Below are positions 26,483 to 36,251 of a DNA stretch of 64,000 nucleotides, in pieces. The stretch's first letter is position 1; each line of letters starts with the position of its first letter. The position numbers and the translations under genes are program-made. Source of the stretch: Paenibacillus sp. XY044 (GTDB lineage Bacteria; Bacillota; Bacilli; Paenibacillales; Paenibacillaceae); NCBI RefSeq assembly GCF_002257645.1, contig NZ_NQMO01000002.1:186001-250000 (forward strand), given 5' to 3'. The notes beneath the pieces were generated by a model that was not told the origin of the DNA, searched no databases, and saw only the letters and a program-made list of their open reading frames with translations.

Positions 26483-27414
26483 ATTGGACGCGAAAATGGA
26501 TCAATCCCGTGCTGGATAAGGAATTCCGGCTGCGGATGCGGACCCCCCGGTCGGCGATTTCCTTGATGGTTTATATTCTGGTGCTTGGGCTGATCGCCCT
26601 GGGCTTCATTTATGTGAGCATGTACCTCGGCAGCAGCGGCGGGCAGACCCGATTCAACTCGGGCATGGGTCAGATCATGTTCTATGTGCTGAGCTTTGCG
26701 CAGCTGGTGCTGATCGCATTTATGGCGCCGGCGCTGACGGCTGGTGTCATCAGCAGCGAACGGGAAAAGCAGACGCTCAGCATGCTGCTTACTACCCAGC
26801 AGAGCTCGTCGACGATCATTTTGAGTAAGCTGGTGTCCTCGCTCAGCTTTATGGCGCTGATCGTGGTGGCGACGCTGCCGGTGTACAGCATCGTGTTTTT
26901 GTATGGCGGCATCTCCCTGAATCAGCTGGTCTCGCTGTTCCTGTTCTATCTGTTCATTATGCTGATGCTGGGATCGCTGGGCGTTCTTTTCTCAACGCTG
27001 CTCAAGCGGACCATGATTTCCGTCATCGTGACCTATGGCGTGGGATTGTTCATCTTTTTGCTCACCGGACTGTTGTACCTGTTCGCGCTGAGCATGGTTC
27101 AGAATCAAAATGCACAATTAGTGCTGCAGCCGGATTACTCCTGGGTTGGTTTTATCCTCGGTCTGAATCCGGCGGCGGCGTTGATCAGCTTATTCGAACC
27201 GAGCTTCTCCAAACAGGCTTTCCTCGTCCGGGGAACGACGCTCAACGCGGATGCGCCGATTCAGCTGTGGCAGGAATTTCTGCTGGTGTACAGCGTGGTC
27301 ATCGTCGTGTCGCTCTGGATCAGCATCCGCCGGATTCGTCCGGTTCGCCGGAGAAGGAAGCATACAGAGGCAGACGGCATGGATGGCGGAGCAACGATGG
27401 AACCTGTGAAGTAA
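26479..27414 (+). CDS. ABC-2 type transporter permease
   Basis: A 311-residue permease with six hydrophobic segments and the GVISSEREKQTLSMLLTT stretch typical of ABC-2/NatB-like permeases. AAAGGAGGG is 9 bases before the ATG, and the ATGA overlap couples it to the ATPase. The C-terminus is basic (RRIRPVRRRRKH). It belongs with the MoxR/VWA genes that follow after 176 bases. Confidence 0.92.
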   Translation: MNWTRKWINPVLDKEFRLRMRTPRSAISLMVYILVLGLIALGFIYVSMYLGSSGGQTRFNSGMGQIMFYVLSFAQLVLIAFMAPALTAGVISSEREKQTLSMLLTTQQSSSTIILSKLVSSLSFMALIVVATLPVYSIVFLYGGISLNQLVSLFLFYLFIMLMLGSLGVLFSTLLKRTMISVIVTYGVGLFIFLLTGLLYLFALSMVQNQNAQLVLQPDYSWVGFILGLNPAAALISLFEPSFSKQAFLVRGTTLNADAPIQLWQEFLLVYSVVIVVSLWISIRRIRPVRRRRKHTEADGMDGGATMEPVK

Positions 27415-27590
27415 GAGCAGGACGGGGTTGTAAGGACACTTGCTGAGTATTTATGGGAGTTGACCATGATTGCTTGGCATGAGTGCCGGTGAACCGAGTG
27501 CCGATAAACGCGAACAGGCGTCTAAGATGGAAATAACATGCACTGAGCACCCTTTGGCGCACGATATGATCCGAAAAGGAGGTGGCAACC

Positions 27591-29282
27591 ATGGACCCGA
27601 TCATGCAGGCGATTCACCGGGCCCGCGCCCGGCTGCAGCTCTTTAGAATGCTGAAGTATGTAGTATTCGGGTTGTTCGGAGGTTTGACGGCTGCACTGCT
27701 TTTCCTGCTCGCTGCCCGGCTGTGGCCGATCCCGTCTTACCGGCTGGCCGCTGCAGGGCTGGCGGCAGCAGGAGCGGCCGCTGGTCTGGCCGCTGGGCTG
27801 CTGCACCGCATCGGCGTGAAGGAAACGGCTGAGGCGATGGACCTCGCCTGCGGCAGCGCGGAGCGAAGCGACATGATGGTGACCGCATTGTCCTTTGCCG
27901 GGAACGACTCTACAGCGGCACGATGGCAGCGGACCCAGGCCGCCGAATACGGACGCCTGTTTACGGCACAGCTGAAGACAAGGCTGAGAAGGCCGAAGCT
28001 GACGAAGTGGTGGGCTGGCTGCGGCGGGGGGCTTGCCGTATGCCTTGCTCTCGCGCTGCTGCCAAGCCCGATGGACGACAAGCTTGCCCAAGCGGTGGAG
28101 CAGAAGCAGTGGGTTCAGGAGCAGCGGAATAAAACGGAGGATCTGGTGAAGCAGCTCGAAACGAAGAAGCTGGATCAGACGGCGAAAAAGCCGCTGGACG
28201 ACCATCTTAAGACGCTGCAGAAAGAGCTGGACGGGACCAAGGATCCGGACCGGGCGCTGGAGCAGCTGGAGAAAACGATGAAGGCGATGGAGCAGACGGC
28301 CAAACAGCAGGAAGAGAAGGCGCGAAACCTGTCGGAGCTGGGCCGGAAGATGCAGCAGACGCCTCAGCTGTCTTCCATCGGGAAGAGCCTGGAACAGAAG
28401 GATCAGGCCGCGATGAAGAAAGAGCTGGACCAGCTGAAACAGCAGATCCAGAAGTTGTCGCCGGATGAGAAGGAACAGCTGCGGGAGGCTCTGAAAAAGA
28501 TGGCCGAAGAGGCCGGGAAGAAGCAGGACACCAAGGCCCTTCAGGAAGCGCTGAACAAAGCGGAGCAGGCGCTTGCCGGCACGGACCCTTCCAAGCTGGA
28601 TGAAGCCCTGAAGGGGCTGGAGGATGAATTGGCCAAGGCGATCGCAGCGGGCCAGGCGTCTTCCAGTCAATCCGACGCCGCTTCGGCATTGGCCGCAAGC
28701 CTGGCGATGCAAGGACTTGGCCTGGCTTCGCAAATGACGGCGGCCGGCATGCCTGTATCGGATGCATGGGCCACTGGCGGTGCGGCGGAGCAGCTGGCTC
28801 TGGCGGATTCAGCCGGGATGGGCGATCCTTCGGACAGCGGCGGAGGCGATGCATCGGAGCCGGTTGACGGGGCTAGCCCAGCCGGCGGCCAAGGCAGCGG
28901 TCCCGGCCAGGGCTCCGGCAGTGGATCCGGTAGCGGCTCCGGTTCCGGCGCCGGTCAGGGCGGATCCGGACGGGGCGGGGCCGGCCAAGGGCAGGGCCCT
29001 GGCGCAGGCCTTGGCCAAGGCGGCCGCGAGCTGGTGACGACGCCGCGGACGATGGAAGGCAAAGGGAATGTCCAGGCGGACACCGGCCCGCTCCAAGGAG
29101 GCGGCGGAACGGTCCAAAAAGGCGGTGTGGCTCCGGGAGTCGAGGGAGCGAGCCGGCCTTACGAGGAAGTGTACAAGGAATATGAGGCCGAAGCCAAAAA
29201 ATCGCTGGGGCGCAGCGAGCTGCCGCAGCAGATGCAGGGCCTGGTCGAGGAATACTTTACAGGAATTAATCCGAATCCCTGA
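27591..29282 (+). CDS. Membrane protein with long coiled coil and Gly/Ser-rich tail, function unknown
   Basis: About 563 residues. Two membrane helices lie at about 22-65 and another near 140-158. A charged Lys/Glu/Gln region (about 165-350) with heptad character is likely coiled coil (EQLEKTMKAMEQTAKQQEEKA). A low-complexity tract of GS, GQ and AG repeats (about 415-480) follows, then a conserved-looking end (RPYEEVYKEYEAEAKKSLGRSE...LVEEYFTGINP). That C-terminal motif recalls proteins encoded next to MoxR/VWA genes. ATG 27591 is preceded by AAAGGAGGTG; the GTG at 27582 lies within that site. Confidence 0.8.
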   Translation: MDPIMQAIHRARARLQLFRMLKYVVFGLFGGLTAALLFLLAARLWPIPSYRLAAAGLAAAGAAAGLAAGLLHRIGVKETAEAMDLACGSAERSDMMVTALSFAGNDSTAARWQRTQAAEYGRLFTAQLKTRLRRPKLTKWWAGCGGGLAVCLALALLPSPMDDKLAQAVEQKQWVQEQRNKTEDLVKQLETKKLDQTAKKPLDDHLKTLQKELDGTKDPDRALEQLEKTMKAMEQTAKQQEEKARNLSELGRKMQQTPQLSSIGKSLEQKDQAAMKKELDQLKQQIQKLSPDEKEQLREALKKMAEEAGKKQDTKALQEALNKAEQALAGTDPSKLDEALKGLEDELAKAIAAGQASSSQSDAASALAASLAMQGLGLASQMTAAGMPVSDAWATGGAAEQLALADSAGMGDPSDSGGGDASEPVDGASPAGGQGSGPGQGSGSGSGSGSGSGAGQGGSGRGGAGQGQGPGAGLGQGGRELVTTPRTMEGKGNVQADTGPLQGGGGTVQKGGVAPGVEGASRPYEEVYKEYEAEAKKSLGRSELPQQMQGLVEEYFTGINPNP

Positions 29283-29306
29283 TTCGACATATTAGGAGGA
29301 AGGCTA

Positions 29307-30296
29307 ATGCTGGATACGCAAATTCAACCGGAAGCTTGGAAGGAGACCATATCCCGGGTTCGGGGGCAGATCGCCGAGGTGATCGTGGGCCAGCAGGAGG
29401 TCGTCGAGCAGATGCTGTGGTGCATCTTCGCGGGAGGGCATGCCCTTCTTGAAGGCATTCCCGGTCTGGGCAAAACGATGCTGGTCCGTACCATTGCCGA
29501 CACGCTCGACCTGTCGTTCTCGCGCATCCAGTTTACGCCGGATTTGATGCCGAGCGACATTACGGGGACGCAGGTCATTTCTTTCGGCCGCCAGGGGGAG
29601 ACCTCGATGTCCTTTCAGCGCGGGCCGCTCTTCAGCAGCATCGTGCTGGCGGACGAGATCAACCGGGCGACCCCGAAAACGCAGAGTGCTTTGCTGGAGG
29701 CGATGCAGGAGAAAACGGTGACGGTCGGCAGCGAGACGCATGTTCTGCCGAGACCGTTTTTCGTCCTGGCGACGCAAAACCCGCTTGAAAACGAAGGAAC
29801 CTATCCGCTGCCGGAAGCGCAGCTGGACCGGTTCCTGCTCAAAATTCTCGTGCCGTATCCGGGAAGCGAGGAACTGAAGGAAATCGTCCGGCGGACGACG
29901 ACGAACCATCAGCCCGAGGTCCGGAAGCAGGCCGGTGCCGAAGAGCTGCTTGAAATCCAGCAGGGGGCAAGGGAAGTGCTGGTTGCCGAAGAAGTGCTGG
30001 ATTATGCGGCCAGGCTCCTGATGATGACCCATCCGGAAGAGGCATCGGCGCCGGAGGGCGTCAAAAAGTACGTGCGCTTCGGTTCGGGACCGCGCGGCAT
30101 CCAGTCGATCATTTCGGCGGGGAAGGTCCGGGCGGTCTGTCAGGGGAGGATGCACCTGTCTACAGGCGATATTCACGCTGTTGCGGTGCCGGCATTGCGG
30201 CACCGGATATTTCTGAACTTTGAAGGCCAGGCCATGGGCGTTACGACGGACCAAGTGATCCGCGAGATGCTGGAGCGGGCGGAGGCGCAGGGATGA
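29307..30296 (+). CDS. MoxR-family AAA+ ATPase
   Basis: AAA+ chaperone-like ATPase of the MoxR family, thought to remodel partner proteins bearing VWA domains. The 329-residue protein shows Walker A GIPGLGKTM near residue 50, Walker B VLADEINRATPKTQSALLEA near 112, sensor 1 VLATQNPLENEGTYPLPEAQ, and an Arg-rich C-terminal lid domain. GGAGGAAGG precedes the ATG. Its stop overlaps the DUF58 start (ATGA), the usual MoxR-DUF58-VWA order. Confidence 0.95.
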   Translation: MLDTQIQPEAWKETISRVRGQIAEVIVGQQEVVEQMLWCIFAGGHALLEGIPGLGKTMLVRTIADTLDLSFSRIQFTPDLMPSDITGTQVISFGRQGETSMSFQRGPLFSSIVLADEINRATPKTQSALLEAMQEKTVTVGSETHVLPRPFFVLATQNPLENEGTYPLPEAQLDRFLLKILVPYPGSEELKEIVRRTTTNHQPEVRKQAGAEELLEIQQGAREVLVAEEVLDYAARLLMMTHPEEASAPEGVKKYVRFGSGPRGIQSIISAGKVRAVCQGRMHLSTGDIHAVAVPALRHRIFLNFEGQAMGVTTDQVIREMLERAEAQG

Positions 30297-31222
30297 GCGC
30301 GGAATACCTGCTGCCCCCGGACTGGATGGTCCAGCTGGAGCGGATGAGCCTTGGTTCTGCGAAGCGCGTGGCCGGTACCCTGCAGGGCAAGCGGCGCTCC
30401 AGCCGGCTCGGCTCCTCGCTCGAATTCGCCGATTACCGGCCCTACGCGCCCGGGGATGATATCCGCCGGTTCGACTGGGGCGTGTATGCGCGGACAGGCA
30501 AGCCGTTCGTCCGGCAATTTATGGACGAGCAGGAGCTGATGGTCAGCCTGTACGTGGACTGCTCGGCATCGATGGACTTTGGAGGCGGGACGGAGGGACG
30601 CGAAGGGAAGGAAGCGATTCCCTCCAAGCTGCGGTATGCGAAACAGCTGGCCGCCAGTATCGGATATGTCGCGCTGTGCTCTTACGAAAGGCTGCAGGCC
30701 TGCTGCTTCAGCAGCCGGATCGACGGGCGGCTGCCTGTGCTCCGCGGGCGCGGGGCGGCCCATCGCCTGTTTCGTTTTCTGCTGGACGCGGCCCCTGGTG
30801 AAGAAGGGAGCCTCGCGGCCGCCTTTAGCGCACCAGGGGCGATGCCCAGGCTGCCGGGGATGACCTGGATCTTCTCGGACTTTTGGCTGGATGAACGGGA
30901 GGAGGATCTCGGGCTGATGCTGAGCCGCCTAAGAGGGGCGGGGCAGGAGGTCGTACTCGTTCAGGTGCTGGCCCCGGAGGAAATCGACCCGGCCTACAGC
31001 GGCGACCTAAGACTGATCGACAGCGAGCTGGGCACCGGGAAGGATATCGCCTTCACCGGCAAAGTGTTACGGGCCTACCAGGACGAGCTTGAACGGTATC
31101 AGGAATACCTGATGAAGCTGGCTGCAGATCGCGGCATGACCTTCATCCGGGTTTCGACAGATATGAGCCTGCAAAAGGCGGTGTTTGGCGTAATGGCGGA
31201 GGCAGGTCTCGTCATCGCCTGA
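30293..31222 (+). CDS. DUF58 domain protein (BatB/YeaD-type partner of MoxR)
   Basis: A 309-residue protein with the DUF58 core: SLEFADYRPYAPGDDIRRFDW, then a VWA-like strand LYVDCSASMDFG (about residues 85-96). DUF58 proteins almost always accompany MoxR ATPases. No membrane helix is visible, so it is probably cytoplasmic or peripheral. It overlaps moxR by 4 bases and is 33 bases ahead of the VWA gene. Confidence 0.92.
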   Translation: MSAEYLLPPDWMVQLERMSLGSAKRVAGTLQGKRRSSRLGSSLEFADYRPYAPGDDIRRFDWGVYARTGKPFVRQFMDEQELMVSLYVDCSASMDFGGGTEGREGKEAIPSKLRYAKQLAASIGYVALCSYERLQACCFSSRIDGRLPVLRGRGAAHRLFRFLLDAAPGEEGSLAAAFSAPGAMPRLPGMTWIFSDFWLDEREEDLGLMLSRLRGAGQEVVLVQVLAPEEIDPAYSGDLRLIDSELGTGKDIAFTGKVLRAYQDELERYQEYLMKLAADRGMTFIRVSTDMSLQKAVFGVMAEAGLVIA

Positions 31223-31255
31223 CGAGCCTGGCTTACAGAGAGAGGGGGAAGCATT

Positions 31256-33262
31256 GTGGGAATCGGTTCATGGGCAGGGCTGTGGTTTGCGCTCAGCATA
31301 CCGGCGATTCTGCTGATGTATTTGCTCAAACGCAAGTTTATAGACACCACCGTGCCCAGCCACCTGCTGTGGGACCGGGTGCTGAAAAATATCGAAGCCA
31401 ACCGCCCATGGCAGAAGCTGCAAAATCGTCTGCTGCTGTGGCTGCAGCTGCTTGCCGCCGCGCTGCTCGTTTTTGCCCTGCTGCAGCCTTATCTGTGGGT
31501 ATCCGGAAATAGCGGGGGGCATATCGTCTTCGTTGCCGATACATCCGGGAGCATGGGTGCAATAGCGGCGCCGCCAGCCGGCAATGCAGAACAGTCTTCC
31601 CAGGACCCGCAGGAGACGCGGATCGAACGAATGAAATCCGAGATGAAGCAGTACGCGAAGAAGCATGCCCGCGGCAGCGAGGTTACCCTGCTCAGCATGA
31701 AATCCGAGCCCGACGTGATCATTTCCCGGGAAAAGGATGCGAAGCGCATTCAGGATGCGATCGACGGTCTCACGCCTTACTACGGTCAGGCGGCGTATAA
31801 TGAGACGCTGTCGCTGGCCTCTGCGCTTACGCGGGAGGAGCAGAACGCGGAGGTTGTTCTTTTTACGGACGGCGAATGGAAGGGCGCCAGCGACCAGGTG
31901 ACGTTTGAAGTTCCTGCACACACAGTCCTGGTTGGAAACGGTCCGGTGAAAAATGCCGGCATCCAGCAGTTTGGCATTCAGCAGGGCAAGGAAGGTAATG
32001 ATGCGGTGGCCGTGCTCGGCTCGAGCGGGACATGGGATGCGCCGGTCGATGTACGCATTTATGGGGACAACAAGCTGCTGCGTACCGAATCGGCTGATCT
32101 TGCCCGGCACAGCGCCACGCTGGTTCTGCAGTCTCTGCCGCCGGCTGACGTGTACCGGATTGAGCTGGATGGCGATGACGGATATGCCGCGGACAATGCG
32201 GCCTATGCTTTTGGAAAAAACAGCCGGGAGCCGAGCATTCTGCTGCTGACGCCGGGCAATCTGTTTCTGGAGAAGGCGCTGCAGTTGACCGGAGCACAGG
32301 TGACCCGTATGACAACAGAAGAGACGGGCTCGATTGATACCGCGAAAACAGGGAATCCGGGGAACAGCACATCTGTCCCACAGGTTCCCAAGGAGCGGCC
32401 GGATTTGATCGTTGTGGACGGGCAGGCGCCTGCTTTTACGAAGGAAGGTTCCTGGAAGCAGCTGCTTGAAGAGACCCCGCTGTGGTCGATCGGCGGCAGC
32501 GGTCCGGAAGTCAAGGTGAACGGTCAGGATCCTAAAGTATCCGATCATCCGGTGAACCGGTACATCACGCTGAAAGGCCTCTACGTGGGCGAGCTGCACA
32601 AGGAACCGCTGCCGGCCTGGGCCGAGCCGCTGGTGACGATCGGCGGTACGCCGGCCATATATGCAGGCAAGGAAGCGGGACATCCGCGGCTGTCGTTTCT
32701 GTTCCGGCTGCAGGACACGGATCTGCCGTTGTCGGCGGAATTTCCGATCCTCGTCCATAACGCGGTTTCTTGGCTGAACGAAGGCGAAGGTATGGGCCTC
32801 GGCAGGGTAACAGCCGGATCGGGCATGGAGGTGCCGATCGCAGCGGATGCGGAGCAAGCGGAATGGAAGGTGCAGCATACCGGGGTGCCTGGTGCGGGAG
32901 CGCCGGTTCCGGAGGTGCAAAAACGGGAGCGGGCGATATCCTCCCTGCAGACGGCGCCGCAAGTACCCGGATTGTATGTTTTTGAAGAGCGAAACAGTCA
33001 GGGGAACACCACCAGCTATCTGGTGGAGGCGGCTGCCGATCCTTTTGAGGGGACCTTTGCCTCCTCTAAACCGGTTGTTTTGAAATCGGGCCAAGACGAT
33101 ACAGGCAGGGCTGAGGCAGGTGCCGGAGAACAGGCAGGGAATCCGGGAACGGATGGGAAAATCGGTCAAAGCCGCTACTCGCTCATGTGGCTGGCCGCCG
33201 CCGTCGTGCTGCTGATGATCGTGACTGAATGGGGGGTGTACCAGCGTGGGCGTTCAATTTAA
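31256..33262 (+). CDS. BatA-type membrane protein with von Willebrand A domain
   Basis: A 668-residue protein with the BatA N-terminal region (WFALSIPAILLMYLLKRKF, then PSHLLWDRVL), a second helix near 58-78, a VWA domain starting near residue 90 with MIDAS motif DTSGSMG, and a C-terminal helix at about 645-662. The insert after the MIDAS motif (AAPPAGNAEQSSQDPQ) is not typical. The GTG start follows GAGGGGGAAG. The gene overlaps the next by 17 bases. VWA proteins of these clusters are candidate MoxR clients. Confidence 0.88.
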   Translation: MGIGSWAGLWFALSIPAILLMYLLKRKFIDTTVPSHLLWDRVLKNIEANRPWQKLQNRLLLWLQLLAAALLVFALLQPYLWVSGNSGGHIVFVADTSGSMGAIAAPPAGNAEQSSQDPQETRIERMKSEMKQYAKKHARGSEVTLLSMKSEPDVIISREKDAKRIQDAIDGLTPYYGQAAYNETLSLASALTREEQNAEVVLFTDGEWKGASDQVTFEVPAHTVLVGNGPVKNAGIQQFGIQQGKEGNDAVAVLGSSGTWDAPVDVRIYGDNKLLRTESADLARHSATLVLQSLPPADVYRIELDGDDGYAADNAAYAFGKNSREPSILLLTPGNLFLEKALQLTGAQVTRMTTEETGSIDTAKTGNPGNSTSVPQVPKERPDLIVVDGQAPAFTKEGSWKQLLEETPLWSIGGSGPEVKVNGQDPKVSDHPVNRYITLKGLYVGELHKEPLPAWAEPLVTIGGTPAIYAGKEAGHPRLSFLFRLQDTDLPLSAEFPILVHNAVSWLNEGEGMGLGRVTAGSGMEVPIAADAEQAEWKVQHTGVPGAGAPVPEVQKRERAISSLQTAPQVPGLYVFEERNSQGNTTSYLVEAAADPFEGTFASSKPVVLKSGQDDTGRAEAGAGEQAGNPGTDGKIGQSRYSLMWLAAAVVLLMIVTEWGVYQRGRSI

Positions 33263-36185
33263 TCACCCTTGGCTGCTGCTCTTGCTCCTTCCGCTGGCGC
33301 TTCTGATGGTGTATGCGTACAAATCGGACTTTCGCCTGGCCGGCCGCCGCAAAACCTGGGCGATCGCCATCCGTTCCGTGATCCTGCTGCTGCTCGTGCT
33401 GATGCTGTCCGGATTGCAGTCCTACACCGTTTTGCACCAAAAAAAGGTCGTATATGTCGTCGACCGCTCGATGAGCATGACGGACACGGAAAGCGCCGAA
33501 GCGTTTATTGGACAATCGGCGAAAGGCAAGCAGGCGAAGGACACGATCGCGGTGGTATCGTCGGGTCTGGACGCGGCCGTCGAGCAAAAAGAGACCCGCG
33601 AGCTTACGGACTCCCTTCGGCTTAATGCGGACCTGAAGCGGGAATACACGAATTTGGAAGCAGGCATGATGCTCTCCGGGAGCATGCTGGACAGCCGCTC
33701 GGATTCCCGGGTCGTCTTGATCACCGACGGAGAGGAGAATGTCGGCAGCATGCTGTCGGCCGGACGGCTGCTGAAGGATCAGGGCATCCCGGTTGACGTG
33801 CTGGAGATGCCTTCGTCCGAACAGCAGGACGTATCCGTGGAGGAGGTCAAAGTTCCGGAGAAGCTCTACCAAGCAGAGTCCTATTATATTGAAGTGCTGG
33901 TGCGAAGCACCTATAAAGGCAAAGGCGAGCTCCGCCTGTATGAAGACAACGCCGAGATCGGACGCGAGTCGGTGGATGTAACCCCGGGAGACAACCGGTA
34001 TGCCGTAAAGGGGCTGGCGAAAAAAACGGGGCTTCACCGCTACCGTGCCGAAATTTTCATGGACGGCGACCGCCAGTCGGCCAACAATGCGGGATACGCC
34101 TTTACCCGGGTGGACGGCCCGCCCAAGGTGCTGATCGTGGAAGGCCAGAAGGGAAACGCGGCCAATCTCGCGTCAGCCCTCTCTTCAGGCCTGGTGCAGT
34201 ACGACCTGATTGATCCGAGTGTCCTGCCGCTGGAGCCTGCGAAATATGCGGCGTATGATTCCATTATTTTTAACAATGTATCCGGTGACCAGGTCGGTGA
34301 GCGGCGGATGGCTATGATCGAATTGGCTGTCCGCACCTACGGGGTCGGCTTCATGATGGCCGGAGGCGAAGACAGCTACGGCATGGGCGGCTATTTCAAG
34401 ACGCCGATCGAAAAGCTGCTCCCTGTCTCCATGGAGCTTGAGGGCAAACGGGAGATCCCGTCCCTCGGCCTGATTCTGGTCATCGACCGTTCGGGAAGCA
34501 TGGGCGGGGACAAAATGGAACTTGCCAAGGAAGCGGCGATCCGTACGGTGGAGATGCTGAGATCCAAGGACACGGTCGGCGTGCTCGCTTTTGATTCCCA
34601 GCCGTGGTGGGTGGTGACGCCTCAGCCCCTGGCTAATGGTAAGGAGGACGTCATCTCGCAGATTCAGTCCATCCAAAGCGAGGGCGGGACTGATATTTAC
34701 CCGGCTGCGGCGTCCGCTGTAGAGGAAATGCTGAAGGTCAAAGCCCAGCGGAAGCACATCATTCTGATGACCGACGGGCAGTCGGCCGGTAATGGCGGGT
34801 ACAGCGATTTGATCGAGCAAATGAAGGGCGGCAAAATCACGATGTCCACGGTTGCGGTCGGGATGGACGCGGATGTCAATCTGCTGCAGTCGCTGGCTGA
34901 TGAGGCCAAGGGACGATACTATTTTGTGGATGACGCTTCTTCGATACCGTCGATTTTCAGCCGCGAAGCCGCGATGATGTCCAAGTCCTACATCGTGGAC
35001 AAGCCGTTTGTGCCGGCGCTGCAAAATGGCGGAGATTGGACCTCCTTGTTCGAAAATGGCGTGCCGCAAGTTTACGGCTATGTCGCCACGACGCCGAAGC
35101 AGGGGGCGCAGACGGTGCTGACCAGTCCGGAGCCTGACCCGCTGTTGGCGAGGTGGCAGTACGGATCCGGCAGGTCCGTCGCCTGGACGAGCGACCTGAT
35201 GGGCAAATGGTCGAAGGACTGGGTAGCCTGGCCCGCCTTCTCCAATGTCATGACCCAAATGGTGAAGTGGACTTTCCCGCAGTTTACGGCTTCCCCGTAT
35301 GAGGTAAGCACGCAGATCGAGGGGAACCAGGTCCGTTTTGAAGTCAAATCGGATACGGCTGGCACGGATAAGCTGCAGGCGGTCATTACCGGGGATGATC
35401 TGCAGGAGCATAAGGTGGATCTCGTTCAGGAAGCGCCGGGAAGCTATACCGGAGAGCTCCCGGTGGACCAGTCCGGTTCGTATCTGATGACGCTGCTCGA
35501 TGGCAGCGGCAAGCCGGCTGCGCCCGGCACCGGGCTGGTCGTCCCTTACTCCCCGGAATACCGGATTGCTGACAGGAATGCGGATCAGGAGCTTCAGCGG
35601 TTGGCTGAGCTGACCGGAGGCCGGATGCTGTCGATGGACCATCCGGAGCAGGTATTTGCCGCCAAAGCGAAGCCGAGCCGCCAGCTCCATGATTGGAGCT
35701 ATGCGCTGCTGGCGGCGGCCTTGGTGCTGTGGGTGGCGGACATTGCCGTCCGCCGCCTGGCGCTCCCATGGGGCGCCATCGCTGCGCGGGCCGCCGCCAT
35801 CCTGCGGCGGCGGCAAGCTCCGGCCGGCGGGGCGGAGGCCCTGGACGCCGGCCTGGGCAGGCTGGCGGCGCGCAAGCAGCGCACCGCCGCCTTCTACGGC
35901 GGCCGCACCGCCGGGCCGCCGGCACCGGCGCCGCAGGCGCGCGCGGAGCGCGGCGCGGCTGGCGCCAGCGGGCGCAGCCCGCAGGAAGCCGGAGCGGAGC
36001 GTCCGGCTTCAGGGGCGTCCCGCCCGGCGGCGGAGGCGAAGCCGCCTCGCGGGGCGCCTGCAGCCCGGCCGCCAGAGGCCGGGCCGGGCAAGGAAGTTGC
36101 GGCGCAAAGCCCGCCGCAGCCGGAAGAAGGGCGGTCCGCAGCGATGGACCGCCTGCTGGCCGCCCGTAAGCGGAACCCGCGCTAG
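33246..36185 (+). CDS. Large membrane protein with two VWA-like domains and an Ala/Pro/Arg-rich tail
   Basis: A 979-residue protein. Two N-terminal helices (about 8-25 and 37-57) are followed by a first VWA-like domain with degenerate MIDAS DRSMSM (near 75), then a class-I-glutamine-amidotransferase-like region (about 290-400). A second VWA domain has a full DRSGSMGGDKM motif (near 415), followed by a beta-rich domain and a helix at about 815-840. The last 140 residues are a basic Ala/Pro/Gly/Arg-rich tail encoded by extremely GC-rich DNA (about 35790-36180), probably a disordered cytoplasmic tail. It ends the operon before a strong terminator. Confidence 0.87.
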   Translation: MGVQFNHPWLLLLLLPLALLMVYAYKSDFRLAGRRKTWAIAIRSVILLLLVLMLSGLQSYTVLHQKKVVYVVDRSMSMTDTESAEAFIGQSAKGKQAKDTIAVVSSGLDAAVEQKETRELTDSLRLNADLKREYTNLEAGMMLSGSMLDSRSDSRVVLITDGEENVGSMLSAGRLLKDQGIPVDVLEMPSSEQQDVSVEEVKVPEKLYQAESYYIEVLVRSTYKGKGELRLYEDNAEIGRESVDVTPGDNRYAVKGLAKKTGLHRYRAEIFMDGDRQSANNAGYAFTRVDGPPKVLIVEGQKGNAANLASALSSGLVQYDLIDPSVLPLEPAKYAAYDSIIFNNVSGDQVGERRMAMIELAVRTYGVGFMMAGGEDSYGMGGYFKTPIEKLLPVSMELEGKREIPSLGLILVIDRSGSMGGDKMELAKEAAIRTVEMLRSKDTVGVLAFDSQPWWVVTPQPLANGKEDVISQIQSIQSEGGTDIYPAAASAVEEMLKVKAQRKHIILMTDGQSAGNGGYSDLIEQMKGGKITMSTVAVGMDADVNLLQSLADEAKGRYYFVDDASSIPSIFSREAAMMSKSYIVDKPFVPALQNGGDWTSLFENGVPQVYGYVATTPKQGAQTVLTSPEPDPLLARWQYGSGRSVAWTSDLMGKWSKDWVAWPAFSNVMTQMVKWTFPQFTASPYEVSTQIEGNQVRFEVKSDTAGTDKLQAVITGDDLQEHKVDLVQEAPGSYTGELPVDQSGSYLMTLLDGSGKPAAPGTGLVVPYSPEYRIADRNADQELQRLAELTGGRMLSMDHPEQVFAAKAKPSRQLHDWSYALLAAALVLWVADIAVRRLALPWGAIAARAAAILRRRQAPAGGAEALDAGLGRLAARKQRTAAFYGGRTAGPPAPAPQARAERGAAGASGRSPQEAGAERPASGASRPAAEAKPPRGAPAARPPEAGPGKEVAAQSPPQPEEGRSAAMDRLLAARKRNPR

Positions 36186-36251
36186 GGCGGCCAGCCAAAG
36201 ACACAGGCGGGTCCAATCCATCTGGAGGACCTGCCCCAAATTTACTCAAAC

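Noticed and set aside
31268..33169. 633-codon minus-strand frame opposite the BatA-like gene
   Set aside because: Antisense shadow of a gene with clear domains; its translation has no domain pattern.
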